From: Thioclava atlantica
Lineage (GTDB): Bacteria; Pseudomonadota; Alphaproteobacteria; Rhodobacterales; Rhodobacteraceae
Direction of reading: 5' to 3'
Assembly (NCBI RefSeq): GCF_000737065.1
Contig: NZ_AQRC01000018.1
Span: 1 to 64,000 of the forward strand
DNA: 64,000 nt
The position numbers were made by a program, and so were the translations under genes. The notes beneath the pieces were generated by a model, which was given only the letters and a program-made list of their open reading frames with translations, searched no databases and had not been told where the DNA came from. Positions 17,176 to 27,861 of the stretch are shown in pieces; the stretch's first letter is position 1, and each line of letters opens with the position of its first letter.

Positions 17176-17709
17176 ATGACGATTGCCAGATCCAATTTCA
17201 GCGACCGCATCGCGCGGATCGAACGGGACCGGATCACGACGCAGGGCAAGGTGCGGCTGCATGTCGGCGATCGCGAGATGCAGGTGCGCGCGGACTCGGC
17301 GATGCTGCGCCAGGCGCTCCACGCCAAAGCGCGGACGCGCGGTCATTGGCTGAGCGTGGTTCCGGCGCTTCTGACGGGGCTCGCGGGCGTCGTCGTGGTC
17401 ACCGCGTTGCGGGTACGCTTCCTGCCGCCGGAGATCGAGCTGAGGCTGGCCGCCCATTCGGAGCTTGCGGGCTTCGGCATGGCGCTGGCCGTGGCGGTGC
17501 TGTTCGGCGTCCTGCTGAACTTCTTCTCGGCGCGTCTGCTGGTCTGGCAGGCGATCGGGGTCGTGTTCGCGCTCGCCAGCCTGCACAATGCCGCCTTCTG
17601 GCAGCCCGCGCTTTCGGATGCGGTGTTCACGCCCGGCTGGGTGCAGACCCAGCAGGACCTGCACGCACCGCGCACGCTGGCCCTGGGCGGGATCGCGATC
17701 GGCTTCTGA
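17176..17709 (+). CDS. Predicted membrane protein, unknown, within the suf operon
   Basis: 177 residues. The basic N-terminal ~55 residues ('[25 protein letters not shown]') are followed by three hydrophobic segments at ~60-78, ~95-115 and ~120-140. No family recognised. Similar membrane proteins interrupt suf operons in related Rhodobacterales, which suggests co-regulation rather than a direct scaffold role. GAGGTGAG precedes the start. Confidence 0.75.
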   Translation: MTIARSNFSDRIARIERDRITTQGKVRLHVGDREMQVRADSAMLRQALHAKARTRGHWLSVVPALLTGLAGVVVVTALRVRFLPPEIELRLAAHSELAGFGMALAVAVLFGVLLNFFSARLLVWQAIGVVFALASLHNAAFWQPALSDAVFTPGWVQTQQDLHAPRTLALGGIAIGF

Positions 17710-17755
17710 TCGCCGGATGTGCAGGCCTCCCGGAGGGCAAATCCGGAGGCCGCGC

Positions 17756-18070
17756 ATGATCGTCACCACCACTCCGAGCGTCGAGGGACGCCCGATCACC
17801 GCCTATCACGGCATCGTCGTGGGCGAGGCGATCATGGGCGCGAATATCGTGCGCGATCTCTTCGCGCAGGTCACCGATATCGTCGGGGGCCGCTCGGGCG
17901 CCTACGAATCCAAGTTGCAAGATGCCCGGGCCACCGCGCTCCGCGAGCTTGAGGATCGCGCCCGCGAACTGGGCGCGAATGCCGTCGTCGGCGTCGATCT
18001 CGATTACGAGATCGTCGGCCAATCCATGCTGATGGTGTCGGCTTCCGGCACCGCCGTAACCGTTTCCTGA
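17756..18070 (+). CDS. YbjQ/UPF0145-family protein
   Basis: 104 residues from '[14 protein letters not shown]', with CCGGAGGC upstream; the frame is open further 5' but out of context. '[21 protein letters not shown]', '[29 protein letters not shown]' and '[11 protein letters not shown]' are family signatures. The fold is a small homo-oligomer with suspected heavy-metal binding; function unproven. It ends 12 bp before sufC and shares the suf transcript. Confidence 0.85.
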   Translation: MIVTTTPSVEGRPITAYHGIVVGEAIMGANIVRDLFAQVTDIVGGRSGAYESKLQDARATALRELEDRARELGANAVVGVDLDYEIVGQSMLMVSASGTAVTVS

Positions 18071-18082
18071 AGGACCGAGAAC

Positions 18083-18855
<773 letters not shown>

Positions 18856-18856
<1 letters not shown>

Positions 18857-20133
18857 TGTCGGCAGTCGAGAAGATGACCCCCGCCGAGACGCGGCTGGCG
18901 CGTCTCACGCTTCCCGAAGGGTTCGCCCCTGCGCGCCGCGCGGCGCTCGAACGCCTGACTGCGATGGGCCTGCCGGGCCGCCGCGACGAATACTGGCGCT
19001 GGTCCAACCCGACCGATTTCATCGCGCCCGAGCCGCCCGCGGCCGCGCCCTTCCAGGATGACGAGCCCGATCTCTTCGCCGAGATCGACCGGCTGAATAT
19101 CGTCTTCCGCGATGGCGTCTTCGATGCGCAGGCCTCGGACGATCTGAGCATGTCGGGCGTCGAGATCCTGCGTCTGGCCGAAGCGGGCGACGTGAACTGG
19201 GCGAGCAGCCTTTACGGCACGCTCGAGGCCGATGGTCAGACCCCGGTCAAGCGTCCCTTCGCCGCGCTCAACACCGCGACCGCCACCGATGGCGTGCTGA
19301 TCCGGGTGACCGGCGCGGCCGAGAAACCGGTGAGCCTGGTCTACCTGCACGAGGACGAGAGCTCCGACCCGGTGCTGCACCATCTGGTGAAGCTGGAAGA
19401 GGGCGCCGAGATCACGATCCTCGAGAACGGGCCCGCGGGCGCGCGTTTCAACATGCTGATGGAAGTCGATGTCGCCAAGGATGCGCGCTTCCACCATATC
19501 CGCGTGCAGGGCCGCGACCACGAGCGCCGCGCCGTGACCGGGATCTTCACCCGGGTCGCGGAAGGGGCGCTGTTCAAGAGCTTCACGCTGACCTCGAACG
19601 GTATTCTGACGCGCAATGAATGCGTGATCGACATCGTGGGCGACGACGCCAACGCGCATGTCGCGGGCGCGGCGCTTGGCGATGGCAAGACCGGCGCGTT
19701 CCACCATGACGACACGGTCTTCATCACCCATGACGCCGAGCGTTGCGAGAGCCGTCAGGTCTTCAAGAAGGTGCTCAAGAACGGCGCCCAGGGCGTGTTC
19801 CAGGGCAAGATCCTCGTGAAATCGGGCGCGCAGAAGACCGATGGCTACCAGATCAGCCAGTCGCTGCTGCTCGACGAGGACAGCCAGTTCCTCGCCAAGC
19901 CCGAGCTCGAGATCTACGCCGATGACGTGCAATGCTCGCACGGCTCGACCACCGGCGCGATCGACGAGACGGCGCTCTTCTACCTGCGCTCGCGCGGCGT
20001 GCCGTATGAAGAGGCCACGGCGCTTCTCGTCCTGAGCTTCCTCGCCGATGCGATCGAGGAGATCGAGGAAGAGCGGTTCCGCGACGCGATCCTGACCCGT
20101 CTCGAAGGCTGGCTGTCGCGCCATCGCGGCTGA
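18856..20133 (+). CDS. sufD: Fe-S assembly protein SufD
   Basis: 425 residues. The N-terminal 'GLPGRRDEYWRWSNPTDF' block and C-terminal 'QGKILVKSGAQKTDGYQISQSLLLDE', 'EIYADDVQCSHGSTTGAIDETALFYLRSRG' are SufD signatures. It is a SufB paralogue that completes the SufBC2D complex and aids iron entry. Directly coupled to sufC; followed after 6 bp by the first Yip1-like gene. Confidence 0.97.
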
Positions 20134-20139
20134 GCGCAA

Positions 20140-20631
20140 ATGGCGGCGACGGACGATATCCTGCGGAGCTACCGGCGTCCGCGCGCGGTGATGCGCGAGC
20201 ATCTTTCCCGCGCGCGGTCCGAGCCGCGCGCGCTGGTCTTCCTGCTCGCCGCGCTCACGGTGATCTTCATCGGCCAATGGCCGCGCCTGTCGCGGCTGGC
20301 CCATGAGACCCCCGATCAGCCAATGGTCGGCCTGATGATGGGCACGGCGCTTGCGCTTCTCGCGACGGTGCCCATCTTCTACCTGCTCGCGGCGCTCGGC
20401 CATGTCGTCATGAAACTGTTCGGCGGCCGGGGTAGCTGGTATGGGGCACGGGTGGCGCTGTTCTGGGCGCTGCTCGCCGTGTCGCCCCTGATGTTGCTTC
20501 AGGGGCTGGTCGCGGGTTTCATCGGGGAGGGGGCGCAACTGTCGCTCGTCTCGGTGGTGGTGACGGCGGTCTTCGCGATCTTCTGGATCGCCGGGCTCCG
20601 GGTGGCGGAATTCGAAGAGGTTTCGAGCTGA
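20140..20631 (+). CDS. Yip1-family membrane protein (first)
   Basis: 163 residues with about four hydrophobic segments beginning near residues 28, 55, 100 and 130. The pattern, including 'GGRGSWYGARVALFWALLAVSPLMLL', resembles bacterial YIP1-domain proteins of unknown function. Its last base overlaps the ATG of the next gene, which has the same topology and a related 'GGKGSFSDALILLTW' stretch. The two probably act together. Placement between sufD and sufS makes them part of the SUF transcript. Confidence 0.72.
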   Translation: MAATDDILRSYRRPRAVMREHLSRARSEPRALVFLLAALTVIFIGQWPRLSRLAHETPDQPMVGLMMGTALALLATVPIFYLLAALGHVVMKLFGGRGSWYGARVALFWALLAVSPLMLLQGLVAGFIGEGAQLSLVSVVVTAVFAIFWIAGLRVAEFEEVSS

Positions 20632-21224
20632 TGCAGATCGACCTGAAGGACTTGCTGACGCGCAGCTTTTCCGACCCGCGCGGTGTCGCACGCGACCTGA
20701 TGGCGTTGCCGCTGTCGAACGCGACCCGCTTTCTCGCGATGATGCTCGTGGTCATCATGACCGCGATCCTCGGCACGCTGGCGCAGATGGTCTTCGGGGT
20801 GATCACCGGGGTGGAGATGGGCGCGCTGACGCCGCCGCTCGCCGTGGTCGGGCTGCAGGCGACGCTCCTGGTCTACGGCGCCTTCGCGATGAGTTTCGTC
20901 GGCCAGCGCTTCGGCGGGAAGGGCAGCTTCTCGGATGCGCTGATCCTGCTCACCTGGATCGAGTTCGTGCTGATGATCGGCCAGGTGATCCAGGTCCTGC
21001 TGATGGTCTTCTTCCCGATCTCGGCCACGCTGATGTCGATCCTGCTGATCGGTCTGATGTTCTTCCTGCTGGTGCAGTTCACGATCGAACTGCACGGCTT
21101 CGAGAACCCTTTCGCCGTCGCGGTCGGCGTGCTTTTGACATTCATCGGCTCGGCGCTCGTCGCGGGCATCGTCCTGGTCTCGACCGGGCTCGTGCAGATG
21201 CCCGCGCCGCCGATGCCGCAGTAA
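20631..21224 (+). CDS. Yip1-family membrane protein (second)
   Basis: 197 residues with about five hydrophobic segments. The N-terminus 'MQIDLKDLLTRSFSDPRGVARDLMAL' is amphipathic and cytosolic. The 'FGGKGSFSDALILLTWIEFVL' stretch parallels the upstream partner. The role is unknown; such pairs sit at this place in suf operons of related Rhodobacterales. It ends 9 bp before sufS. Confidence 0.72.
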   Translation: MQIDLKDLLTRSFSDPRGVARDLMALPLSNATRFLAMMLVVIMTAILGTLAQMVFGVITGVEMGALTPPLAVVGLQATLLVYGAFAMSFVGQRFGGKGSFSDALILLTWIEFVLMIGQVIQVLLMVFFPISATLMSILLIGLMFFLLVQFTIELHGFENPFAVAVGVLLTFIGSALVAGIVLVSTGLVQMPAPPMPQ

Positions 21225-21233
21225 GGACAGGCC

Positions 21234-22454
21234 ATGTACGATATTCAGAAGATCCGCGCGGATTTCCCGATCCTGTCGCGTGAAGTGAACGGCAAGCCGC
21301 TGGTCTATCTCGACAACGGCGCATCGGCGCAAAAGCCGCGCGTCGTGATCGACGCGATGACCCGGATGTACGAGGAGGATTATTCCAACGTCCATCGCGG
21401 GCTGCATACGCTGTCGAATATCGCGACCGAGAAATACGAGGGCGTGCGCGGGATCGTGGCGCGGTTCCTCGGCGTGAAGGACGCGGAGGAAATCGTCTTC
21501 ACCACCGGATCGACCGAGGGGATCAACCTCGTGAGCTATGCCTGGGCCGCGCCGCGGTTGCAGGCGGGCGACGAGATCGTGCTCTCGGTGCTCGAGCATC
21601 ACGCCAATATCGTGCCGTGGCATTTCCTGCGCGAACGCCAGGGCGTGAAACTGGTCTGGGTGGAGCCGGAGGCGGATGGCTCGCTGCCGGCCGAGAAGGT
21701 TCTCGAGGCGGTGACCGACCGCACCAGGCTGATCGCGATCACCCATATGTCGAATGTTCTGGGAACGAAGGTCGATGTGAAGGCCATCGCCCATGCCGCG
21801 CGCGAGAAGGGGATCGCGACGCTGGTCGACGGATCGCAGGGCGCGGTGCACGGCCCGGTCGATCTCGACGATATCGGCGCGGATTTCTACGCGATCACCG
21901 GCCACAAGCTCTACGGGCCGAGCGGGTCGGGCGCGATCCATATCCGCCGCGAGCGGATGGAGGAGATGCGCCCCTTCCTCGGCGGCGGCGACATGATCGA
22001 CACCGTCACCCGCGACAGCGTCACCTACAACAAGCCGCCGATGAAATTCGAGGCCGGGACCCCCGGCATCGTCCAGCAGGTGGGGATGGGCGTCGCGCTC
22101 GACTACCTGATGCAAGTGGGCATGGAGAATATCGCCGCGCATGAGCGCGATCTGCGCGACTATGCGCAGCAGAAGCTCTCGGGGCTGAACTGGCTCAACC
22201 TGCAGGGCAGCGCGCCGGACAAGGGGGCGATCTTCTCGCTCACCCTCAACGGCCCGGCCCATCCGCATGACATCTCGACGATCCTCGACAAGCGCGGCGT
22301 GGCGGTGCGTGCGGGCAGCCATTGCGCGATGCCGCTGATGGACTGGCTCGGCGTTTCGGCCACCGCGCGGGCGTCCTTCGGGATGTACAATACCCGCGAG
22401 GAGGTCGATGCGCTCGTCTCGGCGCTCGAGCTTTGCCACGAATTGCTGGGGTGA
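21234..22454 (+). CDS. sufS: Cysteine desulfurase SufS
   Basis: 406 residues. 'YLDNGASAQKP', 'ITHMSNVLGT', PLP Lys in 'ITGHKLYGPSGSGAI' and catalytic Cys in 'VRAGSHCAMPLM' define a group II desulfurase. It mobilises sulfur for SufBC2D, normally via SufE or SufU; neither is present in the window. SufA and SufT are also absent here, as the next gene is on the other strand. It closes the operon that begins at iscR. Confidence 0.96.
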   Translation: MYDIQKIRADFPILSREVNGKPLVYLDNGASAQKPRVVIDAMTRMYEEDYSNVHRGLHTLSNIATEKYEGVRGIVARFLGVKDAEEIVFTTGSTEGINLVSYAWAAPRLQAGDEIVLSVLEHHANIVPWHFLRERQGVKLVWVEPEADGSLPAEKVLEAVTDRTRLIAITHMSNVLGTKVDVKAIAHAAREKGIATLVDGSQGAVHGPVDLDDIGADFYAITGHKLYGPSGSGAIHIRRERMEEMRPFLGGGDMIDTVTRDSVTYNKPPMKFEAGTPGIVQQVGMGVALDYLMQVGMENIAAHERDLRDYAQQKLSGLNWLNLQGSAPDKGAIFSLTLNGPAHPHDISTILDKRGVAVRAGSHCAMPLMDWLGVSATARASFGMYNTREEVDALVSALELCHELLG

Positions 22455-22473
22455 ACCGCGTCAGGCCTTGGTC

Positions 22474-23169
22474 TCAGGCCTTGGTCGCGGCTAGCTTCGC
22501 CTTGGTCTTCTTCGCCTCTTTCGGCTGCGGATAGACGAGGCCGGCCGAGATGATCAGCTTGGCCGCATCCTCGACCGACATGTCAAGATAGCTCACCTGA
22601 GATTGCGGCACGAAGAGCAGAAAGCCCGAGGTCGGGTTCGGCGTGGTCGGCAGGAAGACCGACACCAGAGGATCATCCTCCTCCGCCGTGGCCGCGATCT
22701 CGCCCTTCGCGCTCGAGGAGACGAAGGCGATGGCCTTGAGCCCCTCGCGCGGATATTCGATCAGGCAGGCGCGGTCGAACTTGGCCTCCGACTGGCTCAG
22801 CACCGTCTCGGCGATCTGCTTGAGCCCGTTATAGACGGTGCGCACCAGCGGCAGCCGGTCGACGATGCTCTCGCCGAAACGGATCATCGTACGCCCGAAC
22901 AGCCCCTTGGCGAGCCAGCCCACGATCACCGTGAAGAACAGGAAGATGATGACGCCGATGCCGCGGACATTGATCCCGATATAATGCTCGGGGCGCATCT
23001 CCTGCGGCACGAGCGGCAGCACCCAGCCATCGACCCAGCCCGCCATCGTCCACATGATCCAGATCGTCAGCCCCACCGGAGCGACCACGATCAGCCCCGT
23101 GAAGAAAGAGGTGCGCAGCGCGGCAAAGCGCGAGCGGCGACGCGCGGGGTGCTCTTCTGGATCGGTCAT
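22474..23169 (-). CDS. DUF502-family membrane protein
   Basis: 231 residues with two membrane segments, 'SFFTGLIVVAPVGLTIWIMW' and 'GVIIFLFFTVIVGWLAKGL', then a soluble domain with 'IPLVRTVYNGLKQ'-like and 'EYPREGLKAIAFVSS' motifs. DUF502 proteins are widespread and unassigned. It converges with sufS (19 bp gap). A promoter fits at TTGCCC, 17 bases and TAGATA upstream on its strand (~23203-23231). Confidence 0.85.
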   Translation of the reverse strand: MTDPEEHPARRRSRFAALRTSFFTGLIVVAPVGLTIWIMWTMAGWVDGWVLPLVPQEMRPEHYIGINVRGIGVIIFLFFTVIVGWLAKGLFGRTMIRFGESIVDRLPLVRTVYNGLKQIAETVLSQSEAKFDRACLIEYPREGLKAIAFVSSSAKGEIAATAEEDDPLVSVFLPTTPNPTSGFLLFVPQSQVSYLDMSVEDAAKLIISAGLVYPQPKEAKKTKAKLAATKA

Positions 23170-23236
23170 GGGGCTCTCGGCGGTGAATGTGTCTTCTATC
23201 TAGGCAGAGCCGCAGACCGGGGCAATGGGCATTGCA

Positions 23237-24160
23237 TCACCCTCGCGTGGCCGAGGCGATTTCGCCCGCGATTGCGGCGGCGAGCCGGGCATTGTTCAAA
23301 ACGAGGGCAATATTGGCCTGAAGCGAGCGGCCCGAGGTCAGCTCGAAGATCCGCTGCAGCAGGAAGGGCGTGACCGCCTTGGCCGCGATGCCCTGCGCCT
23401 CGGCCTCCGAAAGCGCGGCCTCGATCACCGGAACGATCTCCTCGCGGGGGATTTCGGCCTCGGTCGGGATCGGGTTCGCGACGAGCTGCCCGCCCGGCAG
23501 CCCGAGCCGCGCCCGCATCAGCTGCGCCTGTGCGATCTCGGCGGCGCTGTCGGCGCGCAGCGGGGCAGGGAGGCCCGATCCGCGCGACCAGAAGGCGGGA
23601 AACTCGTCCTGCCCATAGGCGATGACCGGGACGCCGTGGGTCTCGAGAACCTCGAGCGTCTTCGGCAGATCGAGGATGGCCTTCGCGCCGGCCGCGACCA
23701 CGGTGACCGGGGTCTGGGCCAGTTCGAGCAGGTCGGCCGAGATGTCGAAGCTTTCCTCCGCGCCCCGATGCACCCCGCCGATCCCGCCCGTGGCGAAGAC
23801 CGCGATCCCGGCGAGATGCGCACAGATCATCGTCGCCGCGACCGTCGTGGCCCCGGTCGCGCCTTTGGCAAGGCAGACCGCCAGATCGGCGCGGCTCACC
23901 TTCATCGCATCGGGTGTCTGGGCGAGCCGGTCGAGCGTCTCGGGTTCGAGCCCGATATGGATATTACCATCCATCAGCGCGATCGTCGCGGGCACGGCAC
24001 CCGCGCGGCGTATCTCGGCCTCGACCGCGCGCGCGGTCTCGAGGTTCTGCGGATAGGGCATCCCGTGGGTGATGATCGTCGATTCCAGCGCCACGATCGG
24101 GGCGCCTTGCGCGCGCGCATCGGCCACCTCGGCCGAGAAGATCAGGGGGGCTTCGGTCAT
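23237..24160 (-). CDS. psuG: Pseudouridine-5'-phosphate glycosidase
   Basis: 307 residues from 'MTEAPLIFSAEVADA'. 'VALESTIITHGMPYPQN' at ~24-40 and 'FATGGIGGVHRG' are PsuG signatures. The enzyme splits pseudouridine 5'-phosphate to uracil and ribose 5-phosphate. Its start overlaps the stop of the PfkB kinase by 4 bp; kinase and glycosidase together form the pseudouridine salvage route. An open frame continues 97 codons upstream, but it lies inside the kinase gene and is not used. Confidence 0.93.
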   Translation of the reverse strand: MTEAPLIFSAEVADARAQGAPIVALESTIITHGMPYPQNLETARAVEAEIRRAGAVPATIALMDGNIHIGLEPETLDRLAQTPDAMKVSRADLAVCLAKGATGATTVAATMICAHLAGIAVFATGGIGGVHRGAEESFDISADLLELAQTPVTVVAAGAKAILDLPKTLEVLETHGVPVIAYGQDEFPAFWSRGSGLPAPLRADSAAEIAQAQLMRARLGLPGGQLVANPIPTEAEIPREEIVPVIEAALSEAEAQGIAAKAVTPFLLQRIFELTSGRSLQANIALVLNNARLAAAIAGEIASATRG

Positions 24161-25056
24161 GTCGCGAGTTCTCCGGAAACGTAGCGCGCGGCGGCACGAA
24201 GCGCACGGTCGAGCGCCTCCTCGCGGGTCGCGTCGCGCTGTTCGGCCACCAGATGCGCGGCCATGAAAGTGTCGCCCGCGCCGGTCACACGGGTCACGAG
24301 AACGGCGGGCGGCGCGGCCGAGATGACCCCGCCGGACGCTGCGCATCCATCGGCCGCGGCCTTGCCCCCATCGGTCACGAGCACGCGCCGGGCGCCGCGT
24401 TCGAGCAGGTCCGAGGCCGCCTCCGCCGCGCTCTCGAAATTGCGTTGGCACAGGATGCCCGCCTCTTCGAGATTGAGATAGAGCGTCGCCTTTCCGTCGC
24501 CCAGAAGCGGCATCAGGCGCTCGGCCTTGCCGGGGCTTGCCGGCGCCACGCGCAGATCCGATTTCGCGAAGAGCGGCGAGCGGGCGATCTGCGACAGCAG
24601 CGCCTCGGTCAGATTGCCGTCGAGCGCGATCGGCCCCGCCCAGGGCGCGCTCTCCGAACCGAGCCGCCCGTCGGAAAGCGGGGTCAGGATCTTGTCGCCC
24701 GCCGCCTCGAGACTATGGGCGTCGGCAATGGCCGCGATCAGACCGTTCGCGCCCTCGATCGCCATGTAACGGTCGGTCGGCAGGTCGTCGGAGCGGTAGA
24801 GATAGCTGCAATCGATCCCGAGCACTTCCGCCGCCCGGATCAGATCGCTGCCCTGGCTGTCGCGCCCGAGCGCGGTGAGGATCGCCGGCCGCAGGCCGAA
24901 CCGGCGCAGCGTCATCGCGATATTCATCGCCACCCCGCCGGGCAGCCGCTCGATCCGACCGGGCATGTCGGCGCCCGCGCGCATATGCACGCTGGCGCGG
25001 CCGATGATGTCCCAAAGGGCCGATCCGATACACAGAATGTCAGGTCGTTGTGTCAT
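24157..25056 (-). CDS. psuK: PfkB-family carbohydrate kinase, probable pseudouridine kinase
   Basis: 299 residues from 'MTQRPDILCIGSALWDIIGR'. The N-terminal 'LPGGVAMNIAMTLRRFG' and C-terminal 'VTGAGDTFMAAHL', with catalytic Asp, are PfkB signatures. Coupling to psuG makes pseudouridine the probable substrate, giving the 5'-phosphate for PsuG. Substrate is inferred from context. It is divergent from rpsB, with a ~245 bp gap. Confidence 0.88.
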   Translation of the reverse strand: MTQRPDILCIGSALWDIIGRASVHMRAGADMPGRIERLPGGVAMNIAMTLRRFGLRPAILTALGRDSQGSDLIRAAEVLGIDCSYLYRSDDLPTDRYMAIEGANGLIAAIADAHSLEAAGDKILTPLSDGRLGSESAPWAGPIALDGNLTEALLSQIARSPLFAKSDLRVAPASPGKAERLMPLLGDGKATLYLNLEEAGILCQRNFESAAEAASDLLERGARRVLVTDGGKAAADGCAASGGVISAAPPAVLVTRVTGAGDTFMAAHLVAEQRDATREEALDRALRAAARYVSGELAT

Positions 25057-25157
25057 GGGCTCCGATTGCACCGTCGCGCGCTGCGGTGCAAGAGGAGAGT
25101 GTCGGGCCCGCGCGCAGCGCCCCGAACGCGCCCGATGCGCACAGGCGCGCCTGGGGC

Positions 25158-25186
25158 TTGCCATCGCCGCACGCAGCGTCTATATG
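25158..25186 (+). promoter_or_regulatory. Predicted sigma-70-type promoter for rpsB-tsf
   Basis: TTGCCA (25158-25163), a 17-base spacer and TATATG (25181-25186). It lies ~115 bp before the rpsB start, leaving a leader that could be used for autoregulation by S2. This is the best -35/-10 pair in the psuK-rpsB gap. Confidence 0.5.
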
Positions 25187-25302
25187 GCGCGCACTTCACA
25201 GGCGGAGGCGGGCCGACGGGAGAGACATCCCCGAAGGTCCACCGGTTGGGGCATATGCCCTGAGATCCTCCGCTCAGGCGCAAACCGGAAAAGGAAATGG
25301 AC

Positions 25303-26079
25303 ATGGCGCTTCCCGATTTCTCCCTGCGTCAGCTTCTCGAAGCTGGCGTTCACTTTGGTCACCAGACGCAGCGCTGGAACCCCCGCATGGGTCAGTACAT
25401 CTACGGCGAGCGGAACGGGATTCACATCCTCGACCTCACCCAGACCGTGCCGATGCTCGACCAGGCTCTGCAAGTCGTGCGTGACACCGTCGCCAAGGGC
25501 GGCCGCGTGCTCTTCGTCGGCACCAAGCGTCAGGCCGCCAAGCCGATCGCGGATGCCGCGGAACGCTGCGCGCAATACTACATGAACCACCGTTGGCTGG
25601 GCGGTACGCTCACCAACTGGAAGACCGTTTCGCAGTCGATCAAGCGTCTCAACGAGATCGACGAGAAGCTCGAGCAGGGCGCGGAAGGTCTGACCAAGAA
25701 AGAGCGTCTCGGCCTCGAGCGCGATCAGGCGAAACTGCAGGCCTCGCTCGGCGGGATCCGCGAAATGGGCGGTCTGCCGGACCTGCTGTTCGTGATCGAC
25801 GTGAACAAGGAAGACCTCGCCATCGCCGAAGCCAAGAAGCTCGGCATCCCGGTCGTGGCCGTGGTCGACACCAACTGCCCGCCGGATGGTGTGGATTACG
25901 TCATCCCGGGCAACGATGACGCCGCGCGCGCCATCGGGCTCTATTGCGATCTCGCCTCGCGCGCCGCTCTCGACGGCATGAGCGCCCAGATGGGTGCCGC
26001 GGGCGTCGACGTCGGCGCGCTGACCGAGACCCCGGTCGAGGAAGCGCTCGCCGAGGCCGGGATCGAGTCCGAGGCCTGA
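25303..26079 (+). CDS. rpsB: 30S ribosomal protein S2
   Basis: 258 residues from '[21 protein letters not shown]'; this ATG has AAGGAA at proper spacing, whereas the ATG at 25297 is too close. Typical blocks are '[14 protein letters not shown]', '[37 protein letters not shown]' and 'AIGLYC'. S2 is an essential late-binding 30S protein. It is followed by tsf, as in most bacteria. A 9-bp hairpin sits between the two. Confidence 0.97.
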   Translation: MALPDFSLRQLLEAGVHFGHQTQRWNPRMGQYIYGERNGIHILDLTQTVPMLDQALQVVRDTVAKGGRVLFVGTKRQAAKPIADAAERCAQYYMNHRWLGGTLTNWKTVSQSIKRLNEIDEKLEQGAEGLTKKERLGLERDQAKLQASLGGIREMGGLPDLLFVIDVNKEDLAIAEAKKLGIPVVAVVDTNCPPDGVDYVIPGNDDAARAIGLYCDLASRAALDGMSAQMGAAGVDVGALTETPVEEALAEAGIESEA

Positions 26080-26104
26080 TCCCAGACCGTCACCCAGTTG
26101 ACAT

Positions 26105-26126
26105 GAGGGCGGGCTATCCCGCCCTC
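26105..26126 (+). promoter_or_regulatory. Hairpin between rpsB and tsf
   Basis: GAGGGCGGG and CCCGCCCTC form a perfect 9-bp stem with a 4-base loop, 26 bp before the tsf start. No T run follows, so an attenuator or RNA processing element is likelier than a full terminator. It could adjust tsf output relative to rpsB. Confidence 0.65.
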
Positions 26127-26152
26127 GCAGACTTCTTGAAGGAGATCCGACC

Positions 26153-27034
26153 ATGGCGATTACGGCTGCAATGGTGAAGGAACTGCGCGAATCGACCGGC
26201 GCAGGCATGATGGACGCGAAAAAAGCGCTGACCGAAACCGATGGCGACATGGAAGCCGCGGTTGACTGGCTGCGCACCAAGGGCCTCGCGAAGGCCGCCA
26301 AGAAATCCGGCCGCGTGGCCGCCGAAGGGCTCGTGGCGCTCGCCGTGACCGACGGCAAGGGCGTCGCGATCGAGATGAACTCGGAAACCGACTTCGTCGC
26401 GAAGAACGCCGACTTCCAGAAACTCGTCTCCGACATCGCCGAAGTGGCGCTGGAGACCGGTGAGAATGTCGAGGTCGTCAAGGCCGCGCATCTGAACGGC
26501 AAGAAGGTCGAAGACGTGATCACCGACGCCATCGCGCGCATCGGCGAGAACATGACCCTGCGCCGGATGCACCTGCTGAGCGGCGACACGCTCGTGCATT
26601 ACGTGCACAACGCCGCGGCCGAAGGCATGGGCAAGATCGGTGTGCTCGTCGCGCTCAAGGGTGCTGACAACGGCATCGGCAAGCAGGTTGCGATGCATAT
26701 CGCCGCGACCAACCCGGCCGCGCTCTCGGAAGCCGATCTCGACCCGGCGATCGTCGAGAAGGAACGTCAGGTCCAGATCGACATCGCGCGTGAATCGGGC
26801 AAGCCCGAGCAGGTGATCGAGAAGATGATCGAAGGCCGCATGAAGAAATTCGTGGCCGAGGTGACGCTGCTCAACCAGCAATTCGTGATCAACCCTGACG
26901 TCACCGTCGCTCAGGCGGCGAAGGATGCGGGCGTCGAGATCACCGGCTTCGTGCGCATGGAAGTGGGCGAAGGCATCGAGAAGAAGGAAGAGGATTTCGC
27001 CGCGGAAGTGGCGAAGACCGCCGCGGGCAACTGA
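26153..27034 (+). CDS. tsf: Translation elongation factor Ts
   Basis: 293 residues. '[21 protein letters not shown]' and '[25 protein letters not shown]' are diagnostic, including the TDFV motif that contacts EF-Tu. It exchanges GDP for GTP on EF-Tu. It has GAAGGAG before the ATG and a textbook terminator after the stop. Co-transcribed with rpsB. Confidence 0.97.
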   Translation: MAITAAMVKELRESTGAGMMDAKKALTETDGDMEAAVDWLRTKGLAKAAKKSGRVAAEGLVALAVTDGKGVAIEMNSETDFVAKNADFQKLVSDIAEVALETGENVEVVKAAHLNGKKVEDVITDAIARIGENMTLRRMHLLSGDTLVHYVHNAAAEGMGKIGVLVALKGADNGIGKQVAMHIAATNPAALSEADLDPAIVEKERQVQIDIARESGKPEQVIEKMIEGRMKKFVAEVTLLNQQFVINPDVTVAQAAKDAGVEITGFVRMEVGEGIEKKEEDFAAEVAKTAAGN

Positions 27035-27060
27035 GCCCCGCATCTTCGATGACATGATGG

Positions 27061-27089
27061 GCGCCGCTCCCCCGGGAGCGGCGCTTTTT
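27061..27089 (+). terminator. Rho-independent terminator of rpsB-tsf
   Basis: GCGCCGCTCCC and GGGAGCGGCGC form an 11-bp stem with a 2-base centre, followed by TTTTT. It is symmetric enough to serve the convergent LuxR gene as well, whose stop lies at 27094. Confidence 0.92.
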
Positions 27090-27093
27090 CATG

Positions 27094-27855
27094 TCAGGCA
27101 CGCACCGGCGCGGCGTTGAGGAAGATCTGCTTTTGCAGCGAGGCCTTGAGCACCGCCTGCGCGGTCGTATCGACGTCGAGCGCCTCGCGCGCAAGCCGCA
27201 GGTGCTTCTCGACGGTGGAGTTCGTCAGCCCCATGATCACCGCGATATCGGCGATCGTCTTGCCCTCGGCGACCCATTCGAGCACCTCGCGCTGCCGGTC
27301 GGTGAGCGCGCGCCGGGCCGTCGAATAGGGCATGGTCGAGATCCGCAGGTGGACGAGCGAATTCATCGCCATGAGGACGCGTGCATTCTCGGCCCAGATC
27401 CGGTCGACCGCGTCCTGCGGCAGGCCTGGGCGGGCGCAGAGCCCGATCGCGCCGCGGGCACGGCTCGCCGGGTCGCCGAACCCGATGGAATAGCCTGCGG
27501 TGACGTTGAACTTGTGATTGAACTCGATCACCTCCTGCTCGGCTTCGGTCAATTCGCCCCGCGCGAAGCGTTCCGCCACGATCCGCCACGAACAGGGACC
27601 GTCATGGTTCGCGGCCCAGGTCACCATCGGGGCATTGCGGTACAGCCCTTCGCCCACGAACACGTCGAGATACTCCCGAACGTGGTTCGACAGGATGAGC
27701 ATGTCGTCGATATCGCCGTAATTCGTGCCCTGCCGGAAGCTGGTGAAGCCGTAGATCAGACGGTTGAATCCGAATTTAGCCATCTCGCGGCAGTGAAGAT
27801 CCCAGATCTCCTTGATGCCGTTAGATTTAAGAACAGCTTCAACAAATTCCAGCAT
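27094..27855 (-). CDS. Solo LuxR-type transcription regulator
   Basis: 253 residues from 'MLEFVEAVLKSNGIKEIW'. The N-terminal autoinducer-binding domain shows the Trp/Tyr/Asp pattern ('YGFTSFRQ', 'YRNAPMVTWAANHDGPCSW'). The C-terminal GerE-type helix-turn-helix is 'LTDRQREVLEWVAEGKTIADIAVIMGLTNSTVEKHLRLA'. No luxI gene is in the window, so it is a solo or responds to a distant synthase. The 5' end is less GC-rich than its surroundings. The ribosome site lies in a perfect hairpin. Confidence 0.9.
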   Translation of the reverse strand: MLEFVEAVLKSNGIKEIWDLHCREMAKFGFNRLIYGFTSFRQGTNYGDIDDMLILSNHVREYLDVFVGEGLYRNAPMVTWAANHDGPCSWRIVAERFARGELTEAEQEVIEFNHKFNVTAGYSIGFGDPASRARGAIGLCARPGLPQDAVDRIWAENARVLMAMNSLVHLRISTMPYSTARRALTDRQREVLEWVAEGKTIADIAVIMGLTNSTVEKHLRLAREALDVDTTAQAVLKASLQKQIFLNAAPVRA

Positions 27856-27861
27856 GCCCAC

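Noticed and set aside
22461-22492. Tandem repeat GGCCTTGGTC upstream of the DUF502 stop
   Set aside because: Two short units partly within coding sequence; likely chance in GC-rich DNA.
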